Shown here: positions 37,387 through 49,731 of the stretch, piece by piece
Layout: each line of letters starts with the position of its first letter
Position numbering within the stretch: position 1 is the first letter of the stretch
NCBI GenBank assembly: GCA_947561395.2
Contig: OX387193.1
Coordinates: forward strand, 9,486,001 to 9,550,000
Length of the DNA: 64,000 nucleotides
Source of the DNA: Buxus sempervirens
Taxonomy: Eukaryota; Streptophyta; Magnoliopsida; Buxales; Buxaceae
Direction: 5' to 3'
The notes under the pieces: generated by a model
Database searches by the model: none
What the model saw: only the letters and a program-made list of their open reading frames with translations
What the model was told of the DNA's origin: nothing
Position numbers and translations under genes: made by a program

Positions 37387-37770
37387 CTAATTCAACGGAA
37401 TTAGGCCTGACTTACAACTACATTCCTTCGTTTACTCTTATCAAACAAAAATTTGTTTACGTCCGATTCCTTGGAGAAGTTCTCACTCCAAATTCTGTGG
37501 AATCAATCGGAGCCTAAGACGATAAAGAAAGGAATACTTCTTTTAGAGGGTTTTGCAGAAACTTTTTCTGTCTTCTTGGCAAAGTCGATGCTTTCTGCCT
37601 GGACCACTAGTCTCGAATCCAATCATTAAAGTGACCTCGAACTCAAATCTCTTCTTGGTGAAACCAAATTCTTCCGAGGTTCAAACCCTAATAAGTGACT
37701 TAGGCCTCGTTTGCAACGAGTTTCCCCCCGGTTGGATATGAACAATTCGCAGAGGAGATGACTATGACCG

Positions 37771-38691
37771 TAGGGGTCGGTCCGAGTTGAGGTCAATCCA
37801 AGACTAAACCGAAAAAACCTTAAGACAATCCAGAACCGAACCAAACTGTAACCCGAAAATACAAAACCGAAAACCGGACCAAAAACAAATTAAAAACCGA
37901 AACACAAAGTCATTAAATAAGAAGCACAAGTAAGAAGAAAAATAAGCCCTACAGCAGAATGGGTTGAAGGACATCCACCAGCCTGAATGGAAGCCTTCAA
38001 AATCCAAATCCTCTCCGTAAAGAACCGCAGAAGTGAAAGGCTTTGAGAGCTGCCCAATTGCAGCAGAAACGAAGCTGCAACCAAAACCTAAAACTAAGGA
38101 CGGAAATATAATGAAAAGCAGAAAAGGAGCTTAACTCAAGCGTAGGGATATTACGTTCTTTTGAGCGATTTTTGCAATTTCATGAACTCCGACACCAAGA
38201 TAAATGCAGGAACAAGTTCTTGATCTTCTCAACGAAAAGGGTCTGTTGAGGAGAAGATCATTCTTCCCATGACAAGCGGAGAAGAATGACCGACATAAAG
38301 GGATTTGCTGCGGCGATCAATAACATGGCGCTCCCTCCTTGTGACTTAACTCATTCCGAGCAGTCGATCGGTAGTCCTGTGACTCGTGGGTTGACGCTTT
38401 GAGTAGTTAGGGTTGGGGTTGAGGCGTTGAGGGTTTGAGAAATGGGGATTGGGAGGAGGTTTGATCGATTTAGCAAAAGGTATCAGTTTGTAATATTCTC
38501 AAAGGTCAGAGGTAAACTTTAAAGTTATATACTAGGATCGGTTGGTTAGGAAATATACAAGTTCCATTCGGTTTTGGTTTAGTTTGGTTTAACCAAGTAC
38601 CAACCCAAAACCGAATTAAGTGATTTTGAAACTGAAACCAAACCGAAAAACTAAAAGCTGAATCAAACCGAAACGAAGTCGGTTTCCCCTA
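37771..38691. mobile_element. hAT-like non-autonomous element
   Basis: The left end TAGGGGTCGGTCCGAG and the reverse-complemented right end TAGGGGAAACCGACTTCG are followed by facing AAACCGAAAACC and GGTTTTGGTTTAGT motifs, a common plant hAT pattern. The flanks TATGACCG and GCTAACCG agree at only 5 of 8 bases. The interior (37900-38480) is less repetitive, but I recognise no gene in it. Confidence 0.6.
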
Positions 38692-38744
38692 GCTAACCGG
38701 AGGAAACTAAAGTAGACAAAAACATGAATTTACATGGTTTGAAA

Positions 38745-38961
38745 AAGGGGATGAAATAGTCTGTCGTTAGGTTGGTGCGTGCAACATCGTTGGATGTTGT
38801 TACGTGTAGCATCCAATGGCAGCTGCTCACTTAACATTTTTTAAGGTGAAATGACGTTTTACATTGAATGAGCAATTGTCATTGGATGCTACATATGGCA
38901 ACATCCAACAGTGGCTACATTGTTTGCCGCACCAACCCAGTAACAAACGATTTCAACCCTA
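38745..38961. repeat. Hairpin MITE, AGATGCT family, copy 5 (long arms)
   Basis: The arms are about 100 bp each. The outer ends are GATGAAATAGTCTGTCG and, from the right, GTTGAAATCGTTTGTTAC. GGTTGGTGCG is then in both arms, followed by TTGGATGTTG and GTAGCATCCAATG in both. The centre joins around 38845. Confidence 0.75.
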
Positions 38962-39070
38962 AAAAAGGTGCTTGCATTCAAAAATGATGGGAATTCTTTC
39001 ACTTAGAATTATGAAAATTAGTGTTACACCATACTTAATCCTCTCTTAGTCGAAGCTGTTGCACTTTTGT

Positions 39071-39240
39071 GTTACATTGGTTTCTGTTATTAGCGTAAGA
39101 CGTTGTCACATGGAGCATCTAACAGTTAGTTGTTTTTTAAGTAAAACTTATATGAAACATTTTCAAAAAGGAAAAATAATACCAACCATCAGATGCTCCA
39201 CGTGATAGCATTTTATTAACAATGTAGGAACCAATGCAAC
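39071..39240. repeat. Hairpin MITE, AGATGCT family, copy 6
   Basis: The left arm begins GTTACATTGGTTTCT and the right arm, reverse-complemented, begins GTTGCATTGGTTCCT. Both reach TCAC(A/G)TGGAGCATCT about 40 bp in. It lies 900 bp beyond the stop codon of the glycerol-3-phosphate permease gene. Confidence 0.7.
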
Positions 39241-40140
39241 AAATAAAGTGCTGAGGATCTCAACCAAAAAATAGCATTGGAAAAGTGGGAATCGGAAACT
39301 ATGCAAGAGCTTATGTTTTGGGCTGTTTGCTTGGACATGCACGAAGGCATGGGACACTTTTCATCTTTTGTTATTTTCATTACAAACACTTCAAATCATT
39401 TTTGGTCAAGTTCAAATCACTTGTGCGAAAGACTGTATCTTCTTCAACTACAAGAATAGATTTCAAAACTAAAGTAAGCTTAAACAAATGTTCAATCCGA
39501 CACCATAATGTATGTTTCCGCCGATGAATAAAGTTCATGGGCCGTCTAAGATGATGCTGCTAAAGTAACCCAAAACACCTCCTCAAGTGAAATACTCTGT
39601 CCATTTTCAGAAATCTTCTTCAAATTGCCATGAATTTTTCATTACCCTTCTCTGTGTTCCAGATCTTTATATTTCTCAAAGCATGCTCTTACATAGGTAA
39701 ATTGATCACTGGCTTAATTTTTAGTATCTTTCATATGTATTAGGATTCATAAACTCGAATCCCACTTAATAAATCAGCCCAATCTTGTATAATCTTTGGA
39801 GAAATGAGGAAGCAAACACCAAGGAGAAAGATGGATCACTCCATTATGCTCAATAAACTATACCCTTGGATGCCAATCTTTTGCTTATAAAAACTTCAAC
39901 AGACGAGTTACATATACATTCAAAGTGGAAAGGCTCAACATTCCCTCCTCACTTTCAAACCTCAAATCGTGTAGAATAGAAAGCATTCTCTCCCATCAAC
40001 AAACATATGGAGAGGATCAGCTCTATCTCATTCCACCCCTTCATCTCATCATCAGAGGTCATGAATGAGCTCAAAACTTTTCAATGACCAATATCAAATG
40101 AGTAATATCAGAATACACTTCTTTCCCATCCCAGAAGATA
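39241..40140 (-). other. 3' flank of the glycerol-3-phosphate permease gene
   Basis: This stretch holds probable 3' UTR and intergenic DNA. No other gene is seen. Confidence 0.4.
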
Positions 40141-42020
40141 TTATACTTCAAGTGTTGATGCTGGGGGCCCTGAGTTGGAATCACCTTGTGACCTTGAAGC
40201 CTCAATCTTTGCAGATACCTCAGCCACCACCAGTTTAGTTAGAAGCAAGCCTGCAATGAGGGCTGCAACCATCAGCATTGTGAATACTGCACTCCAGCTA
40301 CTTGCTGATATGTAACCAGTTAGCAATGGCCCAAGAGCAGCCCCAACAGAGCCAGTCCCATCTATAATTGCTGAAACTGTTGCCACTGCCCTCGAATTCC
40401 CATTCAATGAACTATGTGTTCCCAGGTCAGCCGATACAGCAGTTGTTATAAGAGCATAAGGGCCATTCACAAACATGCCGGCAATAAACATGAGTATGAC
40501 GTTAACAAATAAGGAGACATGTCCATAGCTCCGGTAGAAGAAGAGCGCAGGTATGGCACAGTACATGAAGCTTGCTGCAGTTATGGCTCTGGCATTAAGG
40601 CGATCGGAAATATGGCCAGCAAGAATCCCTCCGAGCACCCCTCCAACGTCGAACATTGTTGACAAGATTCCAGCCATCTCATCAGACAAATATCGGCCAT
40701 CAATTGCTGAAACATGACATGAAGCACAATTATAAGAGCTTCTCAAATAGAATAACGTTAACCAAGAGTCTACCAGAAAATTAAAAGAGCCTAGTGACTT
40801 GTCCAAGTTCTTCAAGTCACTAGCAGAGTTTTGAAGCCCTATAGGCCAACTAAGCTTTGCTTCCAGATATTGTCCAAGTTGATTTATTCAGGATTTCAGA
40901 CATTAAAATTTTGATTTCTGAAAGTAAACCGCACCCCAGATTGCAATTTTTATCACTTATGAAGCACTTCTAATAACTAAAATAAGCTTTCAACAGTTCA
41001 CAAGCAGTTACCTGTGTGGCTGACATAGAAAGGAAGCCAATATAGAAATGTGTAAGCAACTAGTTTGGAGAAGAAGAGGCACAGAGCAAAAGGGGTGACC
41101 CCAGGAATCTTCCATGCCTCAATGAACCCCACAGCTTTGTCCTTGCTTATCACTGAGCCAGATCCCAGTAGAGGTTCTGTTATTTCACTAGTTTTCACAG
41201 GAGAATCCAAATCATCTTCTTCTTTGTTTACTCCCACAGATTCAGGACTAACAGGCAACAACAGAAACACTAGTAACCCCACAAAAGCAATAAGCAGCCC
41301 AGGAACGGCGAAAGACCAACCCCAACCATACTTCAACAAAGCTGCAGCAATCAGAGATCCTGATATGTTCCCAACTGAAGTGTGGGCATTCCAAATTCCC
41401 AGAATAAGACCTCTCTTTCTCTTCCCAAACCAATTCCCAACCACTGCCACTACTGAAGGCCATCCTGTTGACTGGAAGAGACCCGCAAGCATCTGAATTA
41501 CCAAGAAGTAGTAAAAACTATGGATGTTTAACCAATAACCCACCCCAAACAGAGAAGTGAACACACCAGTTCCCACCATTCCAATTGTCAAAAAGATCCT
41601 TAAATCCAACCGATCGCCTAAATGCCCGGCAAAGTACATTCCCAAGGAATAAACTAAGAGGAAAGCCACATCAATTTGTCCTAACAACGCTGTGCCATTT
41701 GATTCATCAAATGGTGCCCAACCATTCCCAAGTACCCAATTCAGGCTTTCGTTTTGGTTTGATCTAAGGAAGTGGGATCTTGGCCATGGGGAGATCAAGC
41801 CTACTCTTGATGTCTGTGGATCAAGGGCACTCTTGACAACACTTGTGGTCTTTCGGGTAGCATGGTAGCTTGCATATGCCAAAAATGTCACAACCAAGAC
41901 AATGGCTTGATGGGTTTTGAAGGAGATGGTGGACTTCTTTGTGCACTCCAAGAGCCTAATTCCACAAGGCTTCCTATAATTTGTTTCAGGCTTTGGTTTC
42001 CTTTCTGCTAATGAATCCAT
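40141..42020 (-). CDS. Glycerol-3-phosphate permease (MFS, SLC37/G3Pp family), complete
   Basis: This is a major-facilitator antiporter of the organophosphate:phosphate type. Family members exchange glycerol-3-phosphate or sugar phosphates for phosphate, and several plant members are induced by phosphate starvation. Exon 1 is 41012-42020 and exon 2 is 40141-40706, joined GT-AG in phase (residues SHT, AIDG) to give 524 residues, close to Arabidopsis G3Pp1. The family word [12 protein letters not shown] is at residues 50-61. MFS motif [11 protein letters not shown], is at 132-141 and is repeated in the second half as [29 protein letters not shown] is at 181-199. An acidic loop (261-300) separates two six-helix halves. 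The last 30 residues are hydrophilic. No break or missing motif is seen. Substrate and membrane cannot be told from sequence alone. G3Pp1 is the nearest match by recall. Confidence 0.95.
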
Positions 42021-43135
42021 ATATGAGATGTTTCTATAGAAGAATTAAAGAGGAAGAAAGACTTTGTATTCTTGTATTCCTTTTACAGCACCAAATATCC
42101 CATCTGAAACAAGGACAATAAAGAATAAAAGCTGTGATCACAACTACAACCATAACATTTAATTGATCTTATTAATTTTACGCGAAAAAAGGGAAGAAGT
42201 AAATCAAAAAATAAATTTCAGATTGCTTTATGGTATTCATACTCAATTTCAATCATACACAACCAAGGAATTTCACAGGTGATATATACAGAACTGTAAC
42301 TCTATAGATTACAGATTGTCCAATGAGCAATTACCTCAAAATTGTCCAAAAATGAATGTGGGTTATCTCCAAAATGGCTAAACAAGAAATTAGAACTCGA
42401 TTTTCCGACTCCCTGTTATCTCTCCATTGACATTACTTTTACAGAGAGCATATTGTACCTGCAGATCGGATCAGAAAGTTATATCAGCGAACTGATCCTT
42501 CAATGACGGTGAAGAATGAAAGGAAAGTAAATAGTAACAATTGTCATTGAATAGTATAGAAAACTTGTTTCAATACTTGAAAGTCTGGAATTTCCCACTT
42601 AGTCAAACACGTAACAGTAGAATCCAAATTCAATCCATACAGATGTAACTTCAGATAAAAAAGGAACACAAAACACAAACAAAAACTGAAAATAAAAGAC
42701 GTTTTCGTTGGAGAAACAGCAAAGGAGCTCAGAAAGCACAATGAAAAGAACGAAAAATTTTACAGAAAAGAAGACAAATTTTACCGATAATAACAACAAT
42801 CATTCGAGAAAATAAGACGGACCCGAGAATTTTTAGCCCTCGAATGATCTTTCATAAATTACCCATAAAAAAATTATCAGCGAAGGATGTTTATTGATCG
42901 ACAAATCGTTTCTTCATTCAGAAAAAATCCCAGAAAAAAGAAAACACAAGCTCAGAGAAATAACTCTCCGAAACCCAGATAATATGGAAGGGAAGAAGAG
43001 ACATTATCAAGAGCAACAACAGCCAAATACCTAGCTTCGCTCAGAAAATCTCTAGATTCTCTCTTTTTTTCGCTTCTGCAGCTGGTCAAGCAACGATGAC
43101 AGGAGCAACGAGAGGATTCTTATGGCGGACGCTGA
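42021..43135 (-). promoter_or_regulatory. Probable 5' UTR and promoter of the permease gene
   Basis: On the minus strand, CT-rich leader sequence at about 43040-43100 (AGAGAATCTAGAGATTTTC nearby) suggests the transcript starts far upstream with a 5' UTR intron ending close to the ATG. No other gene is seen. Confidence 0.3.
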
Positions 43136-43290
43136 TAAATTTTCGTAATATTCAATTACTTAATTGCCCTCTACGTTTTCTTTGAATTAAATCTTTTTTA
43201 TCTTTGAAGTTAATACGATTATGCAGCTATATGTCAATCTATGGACGAAAATAGCCTTAATTAAAAAAACTAACACTAAAGACTAATCAC

Positions 43291-43346
43291 AGAGATGGAC
43301 GAAAGATCGTTACCAAAAAAAAAAAAAAGAGATGGAGGAAAGACTG
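43291..43346 (+). repeat. Tail-only retroposon stub, copy 2
   Basis: The 19-bp direct repeats AGAGATGGACGAAAGATCG (43291-43309) and AGAGATGGAGGAAAGACTG (43328-43346) match at 16 positions. They enclose only TTACC plus 13 A. Confidence 0.5.
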
Positions 43347-43743
43347 TAGTGGCCCCCTCACTAGGATCAGTTTCCTGGTGTGACACGATCTTTCCATAAA
43401 TGGAAAAATTATAAGACAAATTTAGACCATCCACTTCGAATAAAGTGACTTAAAGAGGAAAAAAAGAGAGAAAATGAGAAAATAGAAAAAATAAACTCTG
43501 GGAGCTTGCATTGAACCAGTGAGTGGTGTTTGATTGGTAATCAATGGTGAGTTTTAATTAGTTTTAAGTTAAGCAACAGAAAATCTTAAATTTAAGAGGA
43601 TATTGGAATGGACTTACGTCAAGATACAAGCCAAATAGTTGAGATGGTTTATCAATGCCGTGATTGGTTTGATTAGTGGGCCCAGTTGATTTAAAAACAA
43701 CAGGGTTGGTCTATGATTGCGTTTTTCAAATGAAATGGAATAT

Positions 43744-43792
43744 AACTACAAATAGACAGTCTTTTCAAAAAAAAAAAACTACAAATAGACAG
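43744..43792 (+). repeat. Tail-only retroposon stub, copy 3
   Basis: Identical 16-bp repeats AACTACAAATAGACAG (43744-43759 and 43777-43792) enclose only TCTTTTC plus 10 A. Confidence 0.55.
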
Positions 43793-43937
43793 GCATGAGA
43801 AGACATGATCTCAAGAAAATATTTGATATGTCCCAGCTATTTAAGGAGAGCACGTCTAAGAACCCTAATTTTGAACTTTTAGACCTTATGGGCAAATTTA
43901 AAAATTTTGATTTGGCGGACCTTTCACTGTGACTTAC

Positions 43938-43983
43938 ATATATCAAGTTTGATGTATTAGATATATCAAGTTTGATGTATTAG
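43938..43983. repeat. 23-bp tandem duplication
   Basis: Two identical adjacent units contain ATATATCAAGTTTGATG followed by TATTAG. Confidence 0.95.
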
Positions 43984-45260
43984 AGTGGAGATCTTCATCA
44001 CAAGTAACAACCCATTCAAGGGAGGTTCCTAGTGGTCCTTCAAGTGTAGCCGACAATCGTGTGGGAATCGACAATATCCGATGATGAGTTTCGGTATATC
44101 AATCTAGAGTGTTACAAACATCAAGTAATCTATGGTTTCACATGCCAACATGTAGGTCCTAAATTTTACCAATCAAAGAGCTCCATTTTTATCATATTTA
44201 GTCTTTGAAGAATAAATATTTTTATTTAATTTTTATAGTGAACCCATACAACTGTAAAATGAAATCATCAGGATAAACATGAGAATATCTCTATAAGTCT
44301 TAGACCATGAGAATCCTAACTGTATTTGTTCAGTAACGATGCATAAACTATTGCAGTTATCTATTCTATTAGTAAAGTCAACTGAGGGGAATAATCTTCC
44401 AGATTCTGGTCTTTCCTTTTTTTTCTTTAAAATTGCTTTACACAACCAAAAGAATCCTAAAATATACCCACCACATCCACCAATCTTTCCACTTTCGAAT
44501 TGAAACCTCACCCTTATTTCTATGTTATAGTTATTGGGTTGAGAATGTGCAGCATGCACGTGCCACCACTTGTACGGTTTAAGCCAACACGAGACATATC
44601 TTGACATTATGATATTAATGGGATAATATTAGACACGTGGACATGGATTCAAAATATCACACATAGCCTGTAAGCAAAAACATTTGGGGAAACTTCTTTA
44701 AGAGAAGATGTTCTATAGTCCACAAACTTGCGCTCGTGGATAACATGGGAGTAACACGAGTTCAGGTTTCATAATTGAAACGTGAATAACAAATTAATGT
44801 GAAAACGACAAAAACTAAAAATAAAAAGAAACAAAGAAAAAAGATCGATTTGTGGTTCTTTAAACTCAATTTCAAGACAATGCGTGGTCAAGAAAAATGT
44901 AGTTCAACACTTTCGCCATGTCAATCTCGTTGTATTGTGAAACCGCAACAACTTTTATCAAAAGAAGATGCTTTTCTCCGAAATTTTTTTCTTCCGCATG
45001 AGCCACAAATTCATTCCCAACCAAGCTTTGAGCATTTAATTCATCTACATTGATGGAGATGTGCTGCTTGTGAGGGTGAAACTTGACAAATGCAAAGGAT
45101 CACCTTATTTAGGGTTGAAAAATTCTTCTGCAGCCTCTCAGTTCAATTATCTGTGCAATTCAATTGAGACGCTGTTACGCGAAGCATAGCATAATTAGAA
45201 TTTTTGATTAATCAAAACCCTTTTATATAATTTTTTTTTAAAACAAGAATTCTACAAACA
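43984..45260. other. Intergenic DNA, no gene seen
   Basis: Only short unsupported frames are present. No repeat structure is recognised. Confidence 0.45.
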
Positions 45261-45455
45261 ATCGTCTATTGCTTTTCTTTGATTTTTTTCCTGATGTGAT
45301 TGTGAGATGTTATCATGTAAAGCATTTCACGATCAGTATTTTTTGGTTGTTTTAAATATTTTCAAATGGGACCCATATGAAAAAAATATTGACCGTGAGA
45401 TGCTCTATATGACAGCACCTCACTATCACATTAACAAAAGGCGACAACCGATGTC
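45261..45455. repeat. Hairpin MITE, AGATGCT family, copy 7
   Basis: The outer ends ATCGTCTATTGC and, from the right, GACATCGGTTGTCGC resemble those of copies 3 and 5. The inner arms TGTGATTGTGAGATGTTATC and TGTGATAGTGAGGTGCTGTC continue into GCAT(T/C)TCACG(A/G)TCA and a T run. Confidence 0.7.
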
Positions 45456-46805
45456 GTTACCTTTTGTTTATATTAATTTTAATTTCTTAATTTATTTGTT
45501 ATTATCTGCAAGTCATCTTTCAAGGTAAAAGGATTTATAATAAATGAGATTTGACTTGTGGAATGATAAGTGTAACCACCATCTACCTAAAAAAACCAAT
45601 GACCACACAAGTGTCATTACTACCCTAATTGCCTAGAAAAGAGTGTACCATGGTCAGGCAAGATTCAACCCCGAGTTGGGTTCACACATCTCAAGACTTC
45701 TCCACCTGCCCCAGTTATACCTTCAAGATTAAGAATGGAAATGGGGTTTCAATATCTGGTCTTCAGTTCACATCTCAAGTCTACCATTATCGAATCAAAA
45801 CAAGAAAAGATAAAGAAAAAAGGGGTCTTGAGTTCACATCTTCAAGACTATATATTTCACCTGTCCAAATGTCCAATGTTGCAGATTGCAAGGATTGAAG
45901 GCAGCCCATTTACATGACTTTATACAATTTCAATACGTCACAATGATCCATTCTTTTGGGTCCCTTGTTAGAAAACTTGTATATGAACTGTACAGATTCA
46001 GATTGAAATTGTGTCACACTACACGCAAACCCTTTCATCGATGTTTGTAACTAATTGGTGTAAACAGCATCTCTCGTTTTCAACTAAGAAACTTCTTGAA
46101 AACGTCTACGAGTCAACAACGCGATATGGCGTGCAATTTAATTTAACGAAATGGACCCACACATGTGACACATAATTTGGAGACAGTGTCATCAACTGTT
46201 GGCCATCACACGGCCAAAACCATTTCCATGTGTCGAATGGTAGCTAATGATGATTAATGAGATAATGTCAAGTGAATCGTGACAGGCGTAGATTTTTTTT
46301 TCTTTTTTATTTACTTATTAAAAGGACTAATAAAATTGGGGAATTGGATCATCATCACAATACTCTCGTGCATCTTCTTAGAGACAGAAATAATTACCCC
46401 AATATTTAGACTAAACTCCAAACCACTTGGGAGCAACTCACGGGACTCTTGAATCACTACTTCTTTGGTGAAAAGCTTTTTCTCTAACACTAAAATCTGG
46501 GAACGATCCGTGAAACCATTGGTTGAGATGGAGTTTGGATGTGTGGGGCCCCCTCCTGATATGTGCATTCATATGTGTGTTTCACACTGGCACCACTATA
46601 TTGCACCAGGTGAAACGTTCTCTCTGTGGTGACATGTAATAGATACTTGAGGTATTAACTGGGAACATGAAAATGTGAGCATGGGTGTGTTACTTGTCTA
46701 GCCTTTCTCAAAAGGCCACTTGACTTCTAGTTGTAGAGACTAGAGACTTGATGGGTTAAGCACTTAATATTTAGGATCATAATATTCTATCATGCTCTCA
46801 TAACC
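45456..46805. other. Intergenic DNA, no gene seen
   Basis: No supported frame is present. AAGACTTCTCCACCTG-type phrases around 45690-45850 repeat TTCACATCT and TCAAGACT loosely, a weak local duplication. Confidence 0.4.
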
Positions 46806-46821
46806 GATCTCCATGACGGCC

Positions 46822-47172
46822 TTAGCTTTGAACGTTACTCGACTACAGATTAAGAGCGACTGGCAAATAGTCGTTAGCTGCTTCCTAAAGAATGAAGATG
46901 TTCCATGGAGAATCGAATTTTTCTTGGAGGAAGCTCGGTACCTCTGCAATTTTTTCATTTCGGCTACAATCTCAAAGATTTATAGAGAGGCAAACGGTGC
47001 TGCTGATCAGCTTGCAAACTTTGCCCTTGACTCCTTCTCATGTTTTTGGTTTAAGTCACCTCCTGATCCTATTAAAAAGGCCATTCTAGATGATTTTTAT
47101 GGTAGATCTTATGTTAGGACTGCTACTAAAGATAATTAATAATATAAATGACTGTTTCGTAAAAAAAAAAAA
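46822..47172 (+). mobile_element. 5'-truncated L1-type LINE: RNase H end, poly(A) and target duplication
   Basis: The insertion starts inside the RNase H domain (LQIKSDWQIVVSC, with the catalytic SD), continues through YREANGAADQLANFAL, and stops at TAA near 47139. A tail of 12 or more A follows. The 16-bp flanks GATCTCCATGACGGCC (46806-46821) and GATTTCCACGACGGCC (47173-47188) match at 14 bases. It resembles the RNase H end of the large LINE at 50285-59800, on the opposite strand. Confidence 0.88.
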
Positions 47173-47310
47173 GATTTCCACGACGGCCTACTCTATCGAC
47201 ACTAATCTGGTAGTAATCCTTTTCCTTTGAGTGGCTTCACTCATTTATTAGTATTCAATGACTCAGCACCATGCCCATACATAAGAAGTTTAATAATAAT
47301 ATTATATATA

Positions 47311-47836
47311 GCCAAGGGGGGAGCTAGAAAATTAGCTCAGGAGGGGCAAACAATAAGTTAGAGTAAATTCAATTACATCAACATTTAAACTTAAATGTTT
47401 TAGAAAAAATTGGGTTTTAGTGATACTTTTTAAAAATAACCTAGAGTCAGTCATCTAATTCTTGGTAATTCAAAATTAGTGATACTTTTTTAAAATAGTT
47501 GAGAACAAGTGTTATTTTATTAGTCCACAAAGGGGTTTTCCCAAAAATATCCTTAAAAGAATTCTTAACCTCGTTAAAAAATATAATAAATAAATTTCTT
47601 ACAAGTCTTTTGAAGGAATTTTTGAAAGAAATCACAGTAAAATGATACTCATTATCAATTATTTTTTTAAAAATATCACTAGTTTCCAATTATGAAAAAT
47701 TAGATGATTGAATCTAGTTTACTTTTTGAAAACATAACTAAAAACCAAAAATTTGAGGAAACATTATCTCATAGCAAAATTATTTGTTTAAAAAAATTTT
47801 AGGGGGGTCAATTGCCCCCTCATGCCCCCCCTTGGC
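47311..47836. mobile_element. MITE with long inverted arms (GCCAAGGGGGG ends)
   Basis: Both ends read GCCAAGGGGGG inward. Further in, the arms share CTAGAGTCAGTCATCTAATT (left) and CTAGATTCAATCATCTAATT (right, reverse-complemented), then TTAGTGATACTTTTTTAAAA and CTAGTGATATTTTTAAAAAA. The inverted similarity extends about 200 bp per side. The target duplication is not clear. No coding capacity. Confidence 0.7.
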
Positions 47837-49119
47837 TCCACCCATGTATACAGCTGTTTTTATCCAGTTATGAGTGCTTTCTAATTTACTACTTATAAAG
47901 TTCTACAAAAAAAATTTAGATCGTTTGTAAAAAAAAAGTAATAATAATAATAAAATAATAAATTATATTTTCAATAAAAATGCATGAAAATGGATGTCCA
48001 CATAATTTATTTTAATTGTAAGCTAATATATGAATAAGTCCTTTCAAAATATATATATACAAACACACATGCACTATGCAGTCAAATTATTTGTTTGTAA
48101 AATTATGATAAAAATATTCAATCATTTATTAAAAATAAAATAATTTTCATTTTTCACTTTCTTTCCCATGCATGTGTCACCATTTAATAGTATATTAACA
48201 AAATTTTAACTTTAAAATAATGGCTATAGCCACCTTATTTTCGTGAGGTCAATGGAAAAGGATAATTAAAATTTCACTCTTGCGCTCACCATTAAAAATG
48301 GGAGATTTGCTTGATAGCAAACCTCTGCCCCAATTAAGGCAAGGCAGTTGTTCAAGTTGGCGTCCTATACGACTCATGTAGGTCCGTTGACGTCATGCTT
48401 CCCTATGGAGGTAACAAAAAAAGAAAAGAAGTTATTAGAAAATTTAAAAGACAAGGATAAAAAAGAAAAAGGAAAAAAAGAGAGGAGATGGTTGCTTAGC
48501 AGTAAAGAAAAGTCTATTTTTTCCCTTTTCCTTGGAAGAATTGTGACCATACTTTTGCCTTTGGATCCCTTCAATCCCTTCTTTTGAATCATCCTCTTCC
48601 CACAAAAGTATGGTTCTCTGTCCATGTAATTGCTTCCCTCGTAATTGTCGTATCACATAAAGAAGCCGTAAATTTAAATCTAATATTTTTTTCGGTAAAT
48701 TTGTTACCGGCATTGCTTTCTTAATACACACCCAATGCACATTCGTGTTGCTAATCCCACTTTGATAGAAATTGGTTTATAACGATAATGATGAATACAC
48801 TTAGTTCTTTAGGAAGCGCAGTTTCAACGAAGACTCATAACCTAGCACATGGCAAAAACTCAGACGATTTTACAATATCTCAACTAGAGGTAGGCTTTTG
48901 ATTTGATGAAGGCGGGTTTCCTCAATTTTACTCCAACTTAGCTCTTTACAAATTCTTGCCATAAAATTATCACTCCCATCTCCATTGAACCCCATCTGAA
49001 TTGCCATTTGAGGAATCAAGAATCCCAACCCACAAAAAGGCAAACGAGGATTTCCAATAGGATTCCACAAGGTCCAACCCAAGTAAACGACATTATAATA
49101 TAATCTCTCATCTAGAATT
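47837..49119. other. Intergenic DNA, no gene seen
   Basis: AT-rich DNA with no supported gene. Frames around 48350-48740 derive from AAAG-rich low-complexity sequence. Confidence 0.4.
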
Positions 49120-49727
49120 AGGAAACTTCGTTAAATCGCGTGGGCCCACATTGCCAAAAGCGCGATAACGCGTCCCATGACGTACCGTTTTTGTCTTCAA
49201 ATTAATGGGCCCTACTATTGACACCTATAGATGATCGTAGCCGTCAGATCTGTCAATGCGTTAGATCTGTTAATATGTTAATGACGTTTGTGGAATTAAG
49301 CAATCGAGACGTGGGCAATTTCGTGACGCTACAAAATGGGCATGTTAGAAAATGAAATGGCAATCTCGTAAATATTGTTAATAAGAGGGTGTATTGTTTT
49401 TAGTAGCTTCATTCTGTAATAGTTAGGCACGTCGGAAAGAAGAGGATATTCGCACCTAAATTATGCGGCTCCGAATATCCAAAAAGAATAATACCATCAG
49501 ATTTCCGCATATCCCTCCTCATGATTGGCTACGAAAAAGCCATGTGGTAAAAAGTACGGTCGGGGTAAGCCACGTGGCATTTATTGCGGCAGAACCCACC
49601 AATTGGCGCTATTTCAACCAAATTAGCTGGGTTCACATCGTCTGCCGCCTTAGCCTGCCGTTGGAACCTCCGTTTTATAGGATGCTGCCGCGTGGAGGTT
49701 TTTGTCACGTCATCCAGAGGCTTTAGT
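49120..49727 (+). promoter_or_regulatory. Promoter-like stretch without a recognisable downstream gene
   Basis: Dense ACGT-type motifs occur: GCCACGTGGCATT at 49568 (G-box), CCATGACGTACCG at 49174, GCCGCGTGGAGG near 49686 and TGTCACGTCATCC near 49703. GTAGCCGTCAGATCTG at 49238 is a phrase common in plant promoters. Where a transcript would be expected there is a MITE (from 49732) and then the LINE. A similar stretch lies inverted at 62004-62097. Confidence 0.4.
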
Positions 49728-49731
49728 TTTT

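Noticed and set aside
37406-37514. Possible third PIF-like end (GGCTCCGATTGATTCC reverse-complemented from 37514)
   Set aside because: The right end resembles the 4131 family, but no matching left end or equal target duplication was found.
41065-41496. 143-codon plus-strand frame
   Set aside because: It is the antisense shadow of the permease exon 1.
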